Below, piece by piece: positions 1-8,472 of a stretch of DNA of 64,000 nt (position 1 is the stretch's first letter; each line of letters opens with the position of its first letter). The notes below the pieces were generated by a model, which saw only the letters and a program-made list of their open reading frames with translations, ran no database searches and was not told the DNA's origin. The stretch covers positions 1,532,501 to 1,596,500 of the forward strand of contig NC_012691.1 of NCBI RefSeq assembly GCF_000023065.1, given 5' to 3'. Source of the DNA: Tolumonas auensis DSM 9187 (lineage in GTDB: Bacteria; Pseudomonadota; Gammaproteobacteria; Enterobacterales; Aeromonadaceae). Both the position numbers and the translations under genes were made by a program.

Positions 1-229
1 GTGCGTCCGTCAACTGGCGTGTTTGCTCACCTTCCGTTATAGCAGTGATGGCGCCAACAGTCTGAAGCGTAGCAATAGGGTCAGCTGAAAAGATATCAAA
101 CCGGCTATCTATATGATCTGCACTGGCAGACTCAAATAATACTGCCCATGGCAGATGCGCAATTTTTGAGAATATCTGCTGCGCTGTCGATTGAATCGGA
201 AATGTTTTTAGGTGAAATGTTGAAGACAT
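1..229 (-). CDS. pabB: Aminodeoxychorismate synthase component I, N-terminal part (cut by left edge)
   Basis: Only the first 76 codons are inside the window; the gene runs off the left end. The ATG at 229 follows an in-frame stop 21 bases upstream. The visible protein contains a HLPWA stretch, then DSRFDI and SADP, which match the N-terminal domain of PabB as I remember it from E. coli (HLPWA, YSRFDI, ADP). PabB, with PabA, converts chorismate and glutamine-derived ammonia to 4-amino-4-deoxychorismate for folate synthesis. The catalytic chorismate-binding domain lies outside the window, so this rests on the N-terminal signature alone. No convincing Shine-Dalgarno sequence precedes the ATG. 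It is divergent from the luxO-like gene, sharing a 192-bp intergenic region. Confidence 0.8.
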   Translation of the reverse strand, partial: MSSTFHLKTFPIQSTAQQIFSKIAHLPWAVLFESASADHIDSRFDIFSADPIATLQTVGAITAITEGEQTRQLTDA

Positions 230-421
230 GTGATAGAAAACACGATGTTACATGGCAGGGGCGATTGGCAAAGCGTATCATAAGAGAGCTTTGGTAACGA
301 ATAATTCTAATCATTTGCAACTGCCGATCTGGGTATGGAAGGCAAAATTACAGCAACAGGATGTTGTGGGTGAGTGCTAAGCTGTACGTAAGAGCACACG
401 AGAAGAACGAAGAGAATAACA

Positions 422-1804
422 ATGACAAATCCATTGGTATATCTGGTAGAGGACAGCGAAATGTTGTCCATGCTCTATCAGGATTATTTGCGTGCAGAAT
501 CCTATGAGATCAAGGCATTCCGCTTTGGGAAGGAAGGTCTGGATGCTTTGAAGGAACAGCCACCGCAGGTGTTGCTGTTAGATCTTGAACTACCGGATAT
601 GGATGGCATGGAATTGCTGCGTTATGTCTGCGAGCAAGGTCTGCCTACCAGTGTCGTGGTGATTACCGCCCATGGTTCAGTTGATATTGCTGTTGAAGCA
701 ATGCGGCACAGTGCGTTTGATTTTCTGACCAAACCATTTGATGGAAAACGGTTATGCACCACGGTGCGGAATGCCGCAAAACATCAGCAACTATCTTCAT
801 TAGTCGATACTTACCGTGCTAATTATGATTTGTCCGGCTTCGGTGGCTTCATTGGCAGCTCACTGTCAATGCAGGCGGTATATCGTATTCTGGAAAGTGC
901 GGCACCCAGTAAAGCGACCGTTTTTATCACCGGGGAAAGTGGCACGGGGAAAGAAGTCTGTGCTGAAACTTTGCATAAAATCAGCCCACGTAAAGACCAG
1001 CCGCTGGTGGTACTGAATTGTGCAGCGATCCCCCGGGATTTGATTGAAAGTGAAATTTTTGGCCATGTAAAAGGCGCATTTACCGGTGCACTGACGGATC
1101 GGGAAGGGGCTGCGGCCCGCGCAAATGGCGGCACACTATTCCTGGATGAAATCTGTGAAATGGAATTGGATCTGCAGGCTAAATTGCTACGTTTTATTCA
1201 GACCGGCACTTTTCAGCGGGTTGGTGGCAGTAAGCTGGAAAGTGTGGATGTACGTTTTGTCTGCGCAACCAACCGTGATCCGATTGCTGAAGTTCAGGCC
1301 GGACGTTTCCGGGAAGACCTTTATTACCGTTTGCATGTCATTCCTATCGCACTGCCACCGTTACGCGAACGGGGTGACGATGTATTGGCAATTGCGCGAC
1401 GTTTCCTTCGTCAGTTTGCGGTGGAAGAAAATAAACATTTTACCGATTTCAGTCCGGAATCAGCGCAAATGTTGCTGAATTATGAATGGCCGGGAAATGT
1501 CAGACAATTGCAGAATGTGGTCCGCAATATCGTGGTTTTACATGACGGTGAGAGAGTCGTGCCTTCCATGTTCCCGCCGCCACTGAACACGGTTCCGGTT
1601 ACAGCGCCTGTCCCGCATACAGTATTGGTTGCTCCGGTTGCAACAACCAGCTCGGATGCTATTCGTCCGATGTGGCTGGTAGAAAAAGAAACGATCGAAA
1701 ATGCGATTGCGGCATGTGACGGAAACATTCCTCAGGCGGCAGCATTACTTGAACTGAGCCCTTCTACCATCTATCGCAAACGGCTGGCCTGGCAGTCGGC
1801 CTGA
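422..1804 (+). CDS. luxO: LuxO-like sigma-54-dependent response regulator
   Basis: A 460-residue NtrC-family activator. Residues 5-120 are a receiver domain with phospho-acceptor D54 (LLLDLELPD), acidic pocket E10/D11 and K104. Residues 143-380 are the AAA+ domain: Walker A GESGTGKE at 171-178, the sigma-54-contacting GAFTGA loop at 218-223 and Walker B LFLDE at 239-243. The C-terminus (about 425-457) is a Fis-type helix-turn-helix (ACDGNIPQAAALLELSPST). Many segments (IGSS.SMQAVYR, AAPSKAT.FITGESGTGKEVCAE) match Vibrio LuxO closely. In vibrios LuxO receives phosphate from the HPt protein LuxU and activates Qrr small RNAs through RpoN. Here no luxU gene follows; instead the operon continues with a FIST protein and a hybrid kinase that has its own HPt domain. 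No Qrr-like sequence was found upstream. Confidence 0.9.
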   Translation: MTNPLVYLVEDSEMLSMLYQDYLRAESYEIKAFRFGKEGLDALKEQPPQVLLLDLELPDMDGMELLRYVCEQGLPTSVVVITAHGSVDIAVEAMRHSAFDFLTKPFDGKRLCTTVRNAAKHQQLSSLVDTYRANYDLSGFGGFIGSSLSMQAVYRILESAAPSKATVFITGESGTGKEVCAETLHKISPRKDQPLVVLNCAAIPRDLIESEIFGHVKGAFTGALTDREGAAARANGGTLFLDEICEMELDLQAKLLRFIQTGTFQRVGGSKLESVDVRFVCATNRDPIAEVQAGRFREDLYYRLHVIPIALPPLRERGDDVLAIARRFLRQFAVEENKHFTDFSPESAQMLLNYEWPGNVRQLQNVVRNIVVLHDGERVVPSMFPPPLNTVPVTAPVPHTVLVAPVATTSSDAIRPMWLVEKETIENAIAACDGNIPQAAALLELSPSTIYRKRLAWQSA

Positions 1805-1837
1805 GTTTCACCGGAAGATTATTGACGGAGTTGGTAT

Positions 1838-2968
1838 ATGAAATGTGTGCTGGTATCAGGCGGTGCCGCTCAGCTGCATCTTGAACTGCAGGCATTGAAT
1901 GCTGATCCGGAGATCCGGTTTGTCATGATGCTGCTGGCTGCGCAAACCGGGATTTCCCATGAGGAAATCAATCATCTGTTGGTGACCAATGCAAAGCCTG
2001 TCATCGGCGGTATCTTTCCTTATGTTTTGTACGATAAATCGTTGCTGACTGCCGGTGTGGTACTTATAGGATTTACCTGTCCGTTTAATATTGCTGTCAT
2101 TCCTGCACTCAGTAAAAATGACTCTGTTGAATCTGAATTGCAAAAGCAGCTTCCCTGGCAGAGTACTGAACGGGGAACTTTATTTACCTTTGTGCATGGC
2201 ATGGGCTCAGGTGTTCAGCGATTAATTGATGGTTTATTTAATCAGTATGGTCTCGAAATAAACTATATCGGTGGCGGCTGCGGCTCATTACAAAAGCTTG
2301 ATCAACCCTGTGTTATTACGCCTCTGGGTATTTTGGCTGATGCCGCCGTGTTGTTAATGGCAAATATTCCAAGCGGTATTGGTGTTGCACATGGCTGGCA
2401 ATCCATTTCCCGGGCTCTCAAGGTCACGGAGGTGGAAGGCAATGAAATTATTTCCATTGACTGGCGACCGGCAGCCGATGTTTACCGCAATATTGTTGAA
2501 GATCACTCCGGACTGCGCTTTGCAGGAATGCCATTTTCAGAAATAGCGCGGGCCTATCCGTTTGGTATTGCAAAACTTGCGGATGAGCTGGTCATTCGTG
2601 ATCCTATCGCGCTTCATGGCCAGCGCATCGTTTGTGTCGGCGAAGTCAGACGTGGTTCTTATGTGCATGTGATGCACGGTAAGCCGGATTATGTTTCTGC
2701 CGCAGCAGGAAGGGCGCGTCAGAAGGCCTCAGAAAATCTGAAAGGGCGTACTCCTCGTCTGATGCTATTCATGGATTGTATTTCGCGGGTGCTGTTTCTG
2801 GGCGAATTATTTTCCCGGGAGCTCAGCCATGTCTCTATACCGGATGTTCCGCTTGCCGGGGCGCTGACTCTGGGGGAAATAGCTAACTGCGGCTATGATT
2901 ATCTGGAGCTTTATAACAAAACATCTGTAGTAGGATTACTGGCCAGTGATACGACAGGGATTAATTGA
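1838..2968 (+). CDS. FIST-domain sensory protein
   Basis: A 376-residue soluble protein with no signal peptide or membrane segment, preceded by GGAG about 8 bases before the ATG. Its layout fits a FIST N domain (roughly 20-215, with the glycine-rich GGGCGSL and the GVAHGW motif) followed by a FIST C domain (roughly 220-355). FIST proteins are predicted small-ligand sensors often encoded beside chemoreceptors or histidine kinases. The stop codon overlaps the start of the downstream hybrid kinase by 23 bases, so the two are probably translationally coupled and act as a sensor-kinase pair. This arrangement recalls the vpsV-vpsS pair of Vibrio cholerae, whose kinase feeds the LuxU-LuxO pathway; here LuxO is in the same operon. 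The ligand is unknown. Confidence 0.82.
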   Translation: MKCVLVSGGAAQLHLELQALNADPEIRFVMMLLAAQTGISHEEINHLLVTNAKPVIGGIFPYVLYDKSLLTAGVVLIGFTCPFNIAVIPALSKNDSVESELQKQLPWQSTERGTLFTFVHGMGSGVQRLIDGLFNQYGLEINYIGGGCGSLQKLDQPCVITPLGILADAAVLLMANIPSGIGVAHGWQSISRALKVTEVEGNEIISIDWRPAADVYRNIVEDHSGLRFAGMPFSEIARAYPFGIAKLADELVIRDPIALHGQRIVCVGEVRRGSYVHVMHGKPDYVSAAAGRARQKASENLKGRTPRLMLFMDCISRVLFLGELFSRELSHVSIPDVPLAGALTLGEIANCGYDYLELYNKTSVVGLLASDTTGIN

Positions 2969-4973
2969 GCAGGAAGTATTACATGAAATTGCCATGTCTA
3001 TTGGCGAGAGTATTGAGCTGGAAAAAATGCTGGCGGAATGTATTCCTGTTTTTCTGCGGGGATTAGGCTGTGCCACGGCCGTCGTTTTGCTGCGGGATGA
3101 GCAAGATGATTTTTATACACCTTCTTACATTTTACCGCGGGCTGCGGTCCGGAATAATTACCTGCATCAGGCTATAAATCACTCACTGGAATGTCTGATT
3201 AACCACGAGCCATTGCCTGTCCCTCTGCGTTATTTTGAATCCGCCGGACTTTATTACTATGCGTGGGCAATACAGGATTTCGGTGCGTTACTGTTGGGCC
3301 GCAGTGCTCCGTTCCGTGAAGGCTTGCTCAGGGAAATGGAGCCTCTTGTTAATAAACTGGCACTGGCACTAACCAGTTGTCGTCAGTACCAACGGTTGAA
3401 ACTGGCACAACAAAGTATGATCCAGGCCAGAGATGAGGCTCAGGCGGCTAATAAAGCTAAAAGCCATTTTCTGGCGACGATGAGCCATGAGATCCGGACA
3501 CCGCTGAATGCGGTGATCAATCTTTCGGAGTTATTGCTGGAAACACAGCTGGATGACCGGCAACGTAAATTAACGCAGGGGGTCTGTGAAGGCGGTCGCT
3601 CGTTGCTGCAACTGGTCAATGATGTACTTGATTTCTCCCGTATAGAAGCTGGCCGGCTGGAACTGGTTACAACATCATTCAGATTGCATGATTTACTTGA
3701 TGGTCTGGCGTCCTTGTTTGAGAAAGAAGCCGTTATAAAGAAACTGCATTTTGGCCTGAGTATTAGTCCGGACGTCCCTGACGTTATTGCTGCTGATCCT
3801 TCCCGGTTACGTCAGATATTGCAAAACCTGCTGGCGAATGCCATTAAATTTACTGAAAAGGGAAGTGTCAGCATTGCTGTAAGAATGTTGGCCGCAAATC
3901 AGCAAAAGCCGCCGGATTCAGTTCCTATGATGATCTTTCACATCAGCGATACAGGTATCGGGATTTCAGAGTCTGATCAGCAACGGCTATTTCAGGAGTT
4001 CTCTCAGGTCGATACGAATCTGGATCGCCGCTTTGGTGGCTCAGGGTTAGGCTTGGCAATTGCCGCCAGGCTGGTCATGTTGATGGGCGGTAAAATCGGT
4101 TGTCATTCAGTTGCAGGAATTGGCAGCACTTTCTGGTTTACCTTACCGGCTAAAACGAATGGTGTTGTGCATGAACAGAATATTGCCGATGACTCCGGCT
4201 TGCTGCCTGTTAATGTGTTGCTGGTGGAAGATAGTCTGACCAACCAGATGGTAGCGACAGCGATGCTGGAAAAAACAGGCTGTCAGATAACCATCGCTAA
4301 TGATGGCTATGAATCTCTGGAGAAAGTCCGGCAGGCCGAATTTGATGTCGTGTTGATGGATGTGTCTATGCCGGGGATGGATGGCCTGGAAGCCACGCGG
4401 CGGATCAGGGCAATGGGCGGTCGTTATCTGACATTACCGATTCTGGCGATGACAGCGCATGCTTTTGCGCATGATCGTGAAGCCTGTTTAGAAGCGGGGA
4501 TGAACGATTATCTGAGTAAACCTCTGCAGCGGGAACAGCTCTATTCATTGCTGAAGAAGTGGGCGTTGAACAATGATAAAGGAATGGTGCCGGAAGTAGT
4601 GCCACCGCCGGTTGCTATGATTGGCACAACGAACCCCATTCTTGATGACCGTATTATTCAGACTCTACTCAATGATACCAGTCCGGATTTATTCAAACAG
4701 CTGGTGGTCATCTTTCTGCAGGAAAGCCGGGAACATTTTGACGCCATGGCGTTATCGATTCCGCAGGGCGATCTTGTGGCTGCGGCAAAGAGTGCGCATG
4801 CGGTTAAGAGTAGTGCCGGAGCACTCGGAGCTGTGGCATTGCAGGATATGTGCGGTCAGCTGGAGATTGCCTGCCGTGAATCCAAACCGCACATCGCGGC
4901 ATTGCTGCAGGCGACGACAAACGTGGCAGAGGCGTCCTGGCAGGCACTGCACAGCCGGTTAAATAAAAGCTGA
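2946..4973 (+). CDS. Soluble hybrid sensor histidine kinase with receiver and HPt domains
   Basis: A 675-residue cytosolic kinase (no transmembrane segments). Residues 1-150 form an uncharacterised, possibly GAF-like input region; 165-240 HisKA with H181 (ATMSHEIRTPLN); 285-402 HATPase with N box (LLANAIKF), G1 (DTGIGI) and G2 (GGSGLGL); 423-540 receiver with phospho-acceptor D472 (LMDVSMPGMDG); 570-675 HPt with H618 (AHAVKSSAGALGA). The phosphorelay H181-D472-H618 could hand phosphate to the receiver of the LuxO-like protein two genes upstream, which would make a separate LuxU unnecessary. The start is a GTG at 2946 inside the end of the FIST gene; an AGGA lies about 10 bases upstream. The lack of its own membrane or periplasmic sensor fits the FIST protein being the ligand-binding partner (inference). 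Confidence 0.9.
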   Translation: MIRQGLIEQEVLHEIAMSIGESIELEKMLAECIPVFLRGLGCATAVVLLRDEQDDFYTPSYILPRAAVRNNYLHQAINHSLECLINHEPLPVPLRYFESAGLYYYAWAIQDFGALLLGRSAPFREGLLREMEPLVNKLALALTSCRQYQRLKLAQQSMIQARDEAQAANKAKSHFLATMSHEIRTPLNAVINLSELLLETQLDDRQRKLTQGVCEGGRSLLQLVNDVLDFSRIEAGRLELVTTSFRLHDLLDGLASLFEKEAVIKKLHFGLSISPDVPDVIAADPSRLRQILQNLLANAIKFTEKGSVSIAVRMLAANQQKPPDSVPMMIFHISDTGIGISESDQQRLFQEFSQVDTNLDRRFGGSGLGLAIAARLVMLMGGKIGCHSVAGIGSTFWFTLPAKTNGVVHEQNIADDSGLLPVNVLLVEDSLTNQMVATAMLEKTGCQITIANDGYESLEKVRQAEFDVVLMDVSMPGMDGLEATRRIRAMGGRYLTLPILAMTAHAFAHDREACLEAGMNDYLSKPLQREQLYSLLKKWALNNDKGMVPEVVPPPVAMIGTTNPILDDRIIQTLLNDTSPDLFKQLVVIFLQESREHFDAMALSIPQGDLVAAAKSAHAVKSSAGALGAVALQDMCGQLEIACRESKPHIAALLQATTNVAEASWQALHSRLNKS

Positions 4974-4992
4974 TTTAACCGGCCGGACGTTT

Positions 4993-6399
4993 TTATTCTA
5001 CTTCGTTATCGGTATCTCTTTCGACATACGCCACTTCGGCAGGCGCTTTCTTGCGCACAGGTGCAAACCCGTCAGTGTCACCCACGTTAGGCGTTGCGTT
5101 ACGTCCCGGTCTGTTTTTAGACTCTTTACGAACCGGTCCCTTCGTTGCCGTGTTCTTATTAAAGGAACGTTTTCCTTGCGCGGCTGCTTTAGCTTCCGCC
5201 AGAGGATGCGCACCTTTACCGGAGAATTTTGTATTCTTCTGTGCCAGCACACCTTTGAATCTGCCTTCCAGTCCGGGTATTACCGTAAAAGTAACTTCAC
5301 GACGCTGCAACGCCATCAATCCCTGAAAGGATACCCAATCTTTAGGGCTGATAAGTGAAACTGCGTTGCCTTGATTGCCGGCACGTCCGGTTCGACCGAT
5401 ACGGTGGATATATTCTTCAGGCAGTTTCGGCATATCGAAGTTAACAACCAGCGAGACATGCAGCAGATCCAGCCCGCGGGCAGCAACATCCGTTGTGAAC
5501 AGTACTTTGGCATGTCCACGGGAGAACTGATCGATCACCTGGTTGCGTTGAGCCTGTTTCATATCGCCGGATAACGCCAGTGCCGGGATATTCAACTCAC
5601 TGTATTGTTTCGCCAGACGCTCGGTATCTTCGCGGGTCGCAAGAAAGACAATTGCCTGCTGATAATCTGGTTGCGACAGCAGATGCTTTAACAGCGCCTG
5701 TTTATGATCCAGATGATCACATAAATGGAAGACTTCATTGATATCGGCATGAATGGCGTGCATTTCGCCGATAGAGATACTCTGCGGTGCTTTCAGGATG
5801 TACCCCGACAGCATTTCCACAGACTGGTTATTCAGCGTTGCGGAAAACAACCAGGTCTGACGCAAACGATGTGATGCGGCTGAATGGATGGCTTTTAATG
5901 CATCAGCAAAACCCAGATCCAGCATGCGGTCTGCTTCATCCAGAACCAGAATTTCCACGCCGTCAAACAGGAAACTGCGGGCAGTCAGGTGGTTTAACAG
6001 ACGTCCTGGTGTTGCCACCAGAATTTCCGGCGTTTTACGCAGCGCTTTAATCTGATCGTTAAAATTCTCGCCACCGAGCACCAGACTGCAGTGAACTTGT
6101 GTACCAGCGACCAGAAAACGAAGCTGTGCATAAACCTGTTTCGCCAGTTCACGTGTCGGCGCCAGAATCAATGCGCGCGGGCCACGGGTAGAAAGCGCTC
6201 TTGAGGTTAACAGCCGATGCATTAACGGAAGCAGATAGGCCAGCGTTTTACCTGAGCCAGTCTTGGAAGCCACGGCAAGATCGCGCCCTATTAACGCATA
6301 AGGGATAGTCTGAGCCTGCACTTCGGTCATCTCGGTGTAATCAAGATGCGCCATGGCCTCTTTTAAGCGTTTATGCATAGTCAGTTCAGCAAAGCGCAA
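4993..6399 (-). CDS. DEAD-box ATP-dependent RNA helicase
   Basis: Two RecA-like helicase domains with the canonical motifs: an aromatic/Q motif at the N-terminus, motif I ASKTGSGKT, Ia PTRELA, motif II DEAD, motif III SAT, and in the second domain TTDVAARGLD and HRIGRTGRAG. The C-terminal 90 residues are basic and low complexity, typical of RNA-binding tails of bacterial RhlE/SrmB-like helicases; they end in an acidic tip. The reading frame can be extended to an ATG at 6438, but a TTG at 6399 has a strong AGGAG seven bases upstream and puts the N-terminus (RFAEL) where this family starts, so I chose it (468 residues). Likely role is RNA remodelling in ribosome assembly or decay; the exact orthologue is uncertain. 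It converges with the hybrid kinase gene. Confidence 0.88.
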   Translation of the reverse strand: MRFAELTMHKRLKEAMAHLDYTEMTEVQAQTIPYALIGRDLAVASKTGSGKTLAYLLPLMHRLLTSRALSTRGPRALILAPTRELAKQVYAQLRFLVAGTQVHCSLVLGGENFNDQIKALRKTPEILVATPGRLLNHLTARSFLFDGVEILVLDEADRMLDLGFADALKAIHSAASHRLRQTWLFSATLNNQSVEMLSGYILKAPQSISIGEMHAIHADINEVFHLCDHLDHKQALLKHLLSQPDYQQAIVFLATREDTERLAKQYSELNIPALALSGDMKQAQRNQVIDQFSRGHAKVLFTTDVAARGLDLLHVSLVVNFDMPKLPEEYIHRIGRTGRAGNQGNAVSLISPKDWVSFQGLMALQRREVTFTVIPGLEGRFKGVLAQKNTKFSGKGAHPLAEAKAAAQGKRSFNKNTATKGPVRKESKNRPGRNATPNVGDTDGFAPVRKKAPAEVAYVERDTDNEVE

Positions 6400-6486
6400 T
6401 GTAAATCTCCTGTTTGGAATTGGCAGATACCTTTTCATGCATTATACCCTGTGCCGGACGCCTGGGCGAACAAAGTCACAATATGA

Positions 6487-6515
6487 TTGACGCGAAGGTG
6501 CAATCTAACTAGATT
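6487..6515 (+). promoter_or_regulatory. Predicted sigma-70 promoter of aroG
   Basis: A -35 TTGACG at 6487-6492 and a -10 TAGATT at 6510-6515 are separated by 17 bases. Transcription would start near 6522, giving a leader of about 54 bases before the aroG start codon. No TyrR box (TGTAAA-N6-TTTACA) is apparent here. Confidence 0.55.
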
Positions 6516-6527
6516 AATTCGCCACAA

Positions 6528-6550
6528 ACGGGCAAACCGGAATTGCCCGT
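6528..6550. promoter_or_regulatory. Perfect 8-bp inverted repeat in the aroG leader
   Basis: ACGGGCAA at 6528-6535 and TTGCCCGT at 6543-6550 flank a 7-base spacer. It sits just downstream of the predicted transcription start and upstream of the GAGG Shine-Dalgarno. There is no U-run after it, so it is more likely an operator or a leader hairpin than a terminator. Confidence 0.45.
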
Positions 6551-6575
6551 AATTAGAAATTGCGCAGAGGTCACG

Positions 6576-7625
6576 ATGTATAAGACAGACGATGTAAGGA
6601 TCAAAGAGATCAAAGAATTATTACCGCCAATCGCATTGCTGGAACGGTACCCTGCGACTGAAACTGCTACGCACACGGCATTTGAAAGTCGTCAGGCTAT
6701 TCATAACATTCTCAATGATCAGGATGACCGTCTGCTGGTTGTGATTGGTCCATGTTCGATTCATGATCCTGAAGTTGCTATCGAATACGGTAAGCGTCTG
6801 CTGGCTATGCGTGAAGAGCTGAAAGATCAGCTGGAAATTGTTATGCGCGTCTATTTCGAAAAACCACGCACAACAGTTGGCTGGAAAGGTCTGATTAACG
6901 ACCCTTATCTGGATAACACCTACAAGATCAACGATGGTTTGCGTATTGGCCGCAAACTGCTGCTGGATCTGAACAACATGGGTATGCCAACAGCGACCGA
7001 GTTCCTGGATATGATCACGCCACAATACATGGCTGATCTGATGAGCTGGGGTGCAATCGGTGCGCGTACCACCGAATCACAGGTTCACCGTGAACTGGCT
7101 TCAGGTCTGTCTTGCCCGGTTGGTTTCAAAAACGGTACTGACGGTACAACCAAAGTGGCTATTGATGCGATCAGTGCTGCAGGTGCATCCCATAATTTCC
7201 TGTCGGTCACTAAATTCGGTCATTCAGCGATTGTTACCACTGAAGGTAACAAGGACTGCCATATCATCCTGCGTGGTGGTAAAGAGCCAAACTACAGTGC
7301 TAAACATGTCGCTGAAGTAGTGAAGGATCTGGAGAAAGCGGATCTGCCAACCAAGATGATGATCGACTTCAGTCATGCCAACAGCTCCAAGCAGTTCAAA
7401 AAGCAGATGGAAGTTTGTACTGATGTTTGTGGTCAGATCGCAGGTGGTAATCACCACATCATGGGCGTTATGGTTGAAAGCCACATGGTGGAAGGTCGTC
7501 AGGATCTGGTTGAAGGTCAGGAACTGATCTGTGGTCAGAGTATCACTGATGCTTGTATTGGCTGGGATGATACAGCTGTATTACTGCGTCAGCTGGCAGC
7601 AGCAGTGAAAACCCGCCGCGGTTAA
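6576..7625 (+). CDS. aroG: 3-deoxy-7-phosphoheptulonate (DAHP) synthase, AroG type
   Basis: Catalyses phosphoenolpyruvate plus erythrose 4-phosphate to DAHP, the first step of the shikimate pathway. The 349-residue protein is nearly collinear with E. coli AroG: RIKEIKELLPP near the start, GPCSIHD, RTTVGWKGLINDP, GARTTESQVHRELASGLS, KNGTDGT, and DFSHANSSKQ. The TESQVHRELASG block and the N-terminal regulatory extension mark it as a class I-alpha, feedback-regulated enzyme, most like the Phe-sensitive isozyme (specificity is inferred from similarity only). An in-frame ATG lies at 6543, but the ATG at 6576 has GAGG five bases upstream and gives the family length. It is monocistronic, with its own promoter and a strong terminator. 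Confidence 0.95.
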   Translation: MYKTDDVRIKEIKELLPPIALLERYPATETATHTAFESRQAIHNILNDQDDRLLVVIGPCSIHDPEVAIEYGKRLLAMREELKDQLEIVMRVYFEKPRTTVGWKGLINDPYLDNTYKINDGLRIGRKLLLDLNNMGMPTATEFLDMITPQYMADLMSWGAIGARTTESQVHRELASGLSCPVGFKNGTDGTTKVAIDAISAAGASHNFLSVTKFGHSAIVTTEGNKDCHIILRGGKEPNYSAKHVAEVVKDLEKADLPTKMMIDFSHANSSKQFKKQMEVCTDVCGQIAGGNHHIMGVMVESHMVEGRQDLVEGQELICGQSITDACIGWDDTAVLLRQLAAAVKTRRG

Positions 7626-7644
7626 TTCAGTCTGCTGACAAATT

Positions 7645-7680
7645 AAAAAGCCCGCTATAAAACAGCGGGCTTTTTGTTTT
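7645..7680. terminator. Bidirectional Rho-independent terminator
   Basis: The arms AGCCCGCT and AGCGGGCT surround a 7-base loop and are flanked by AAAAA on the left and a T-rich run on the right. It lies between the convergent aroG and the HAD phosphatase gene and can serve both. Confidence 0.9.
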
Positions 7681-7689
7681 TAGATATTT

Positions 7690-8340
7690 CTATACCAGAT
7701 GTTCTGCAGAAAGTTCATCAAGGCTGCTTAGCTGTATATCGGCTATTGAAAAGCGAAGGTTCGCGGCATTTGCTGCTTCGGGAATAACAATGGTTTTCAT
7801 TGTGGCGGATTTAGCGGACAGCAGACCATTGAAGCTGTCTTCAATCGCGATACATTCTTTAGGGGTAACGCCCAGTTGCACAGCGGCTTGAATATAGACC
7901 GCAGGATGTGGCTTCCCATATTCTTCGAATTCAGCAGAGTGGCGAATTGAAAAGTAGTGCCCGATATCTAAGCGGGTCAGTACTGCATCGACCAGAGCCA
8001 TCGGGGAGGACGTTGCAAGGCCGATTTTAAATCCTTTAGCCGCGATAGTCTCAAGAGCCTTATGCACGCCGCTTTTTGCTTCTCCGGAGTGCATCACATG
8101 ACTGGCAACCCGTTCAACAATAGTTACTGCTGTTTCTTCTACGCTTGAGCCATCCCAGCGATATTTGTTGTACCAATGTCCAACAAGCGCATCAATACGC
8201 AGCCCCATGGTTTCTTCACATTCTTTTTGCGTAATTTCTACGCCCAGATCTCTTAATACTTCGATCTGAGCCTGTTGCCAGAAGGGTTCTGAATCGATTA
8301 ATACACCATCCATATCGAAAATTACGGCTTTTTTCTGCAT
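7690..8340 (-). CDS. HAD-superfamily sugar-phosphate phosphatase, HxpB/YniC-like
   Basis: A 216-residue HAD hydrolase of the beta-phosphoglucomutase-like subfamily. Motif I is FDMDGVLIDSE (nucleophile D and general acid D two residues later); motif II is the threonine/serine in LATSSP; motif III lysine is in YGKPHP; motif IV is IEDSFNG. The segment LGLRIDALVGHWY and the C-terminal LSSLDEL strongly resemble E. coli YniC (HxpB), a broad-specificity hexitol- and 2-deoxyglucose-6-phosphatase. It stands alone between aroG and the MATE transporter gene. The substrate in this organism is not determined by the sequence. Confidence 0.85.
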   Translation of the reverse strand: MQKKAVIFDMDGVLIDSEPFWQQAQIEVLRDLGVEITQKECEETMGLRIDALVGHWYNKYRWDGSSVEETAVTIVERVASHVMHSGEAKSGVHKALETIAAKGFKIGLATSSPMALVDAVLTRLDIGHYFSIRHSAEFEEYGKPHPAVYIQAAVQLGVTPKECIAIEDSFNGLLSAKSATMKTIVIPEAANAANLRFSIADIQLSSLDELSAEHLV

Positions 8341-8410
8341 CTGAAAATCTCTGAATGTAAGGGAATAATTACTGTACGAACGTTAGGGGTATCCATTCCA
8401 TATGTAAAGC

Positions 8411-8424
8411 TGAAACCGGTTTCA
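8411..8424. promoter_or_regulatory. 14-bp perfect palindrome resembling a LacI-family operator
   Basis: TGAAACCGGTTTCA with a central CG, the usual form of LacI/GalR-family operators; I recall the AscG site of E. coli as this same sequence. It lies about 70 bp upstream of the HAD phosphatase start, in the 132-bp gap before the MATE gene. No LacI-family gene is present in the window. Confidence 0.4.
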
Positions 8425-8472
8425 TGGCGGAAAACGGTGATCAGCATCCCATTTTATCAGTTTGCTTTCCGG

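Noticed and set aside
132-320. 62-codon open frame on the minus strand at the left end
   Set aside because: It overlaps the PabB frame (1-229), which shows clear PabB motifs in a different phase; this one shows none.
230-421. Possible Qrr small RNA or sigma-54 promoter next to the luxO-like gene, as in vibrios
   Set aside because: No Qrr core sequence was seen; the nearest TTGGCA element (near 266) has no GC at the required ten-base spacing.
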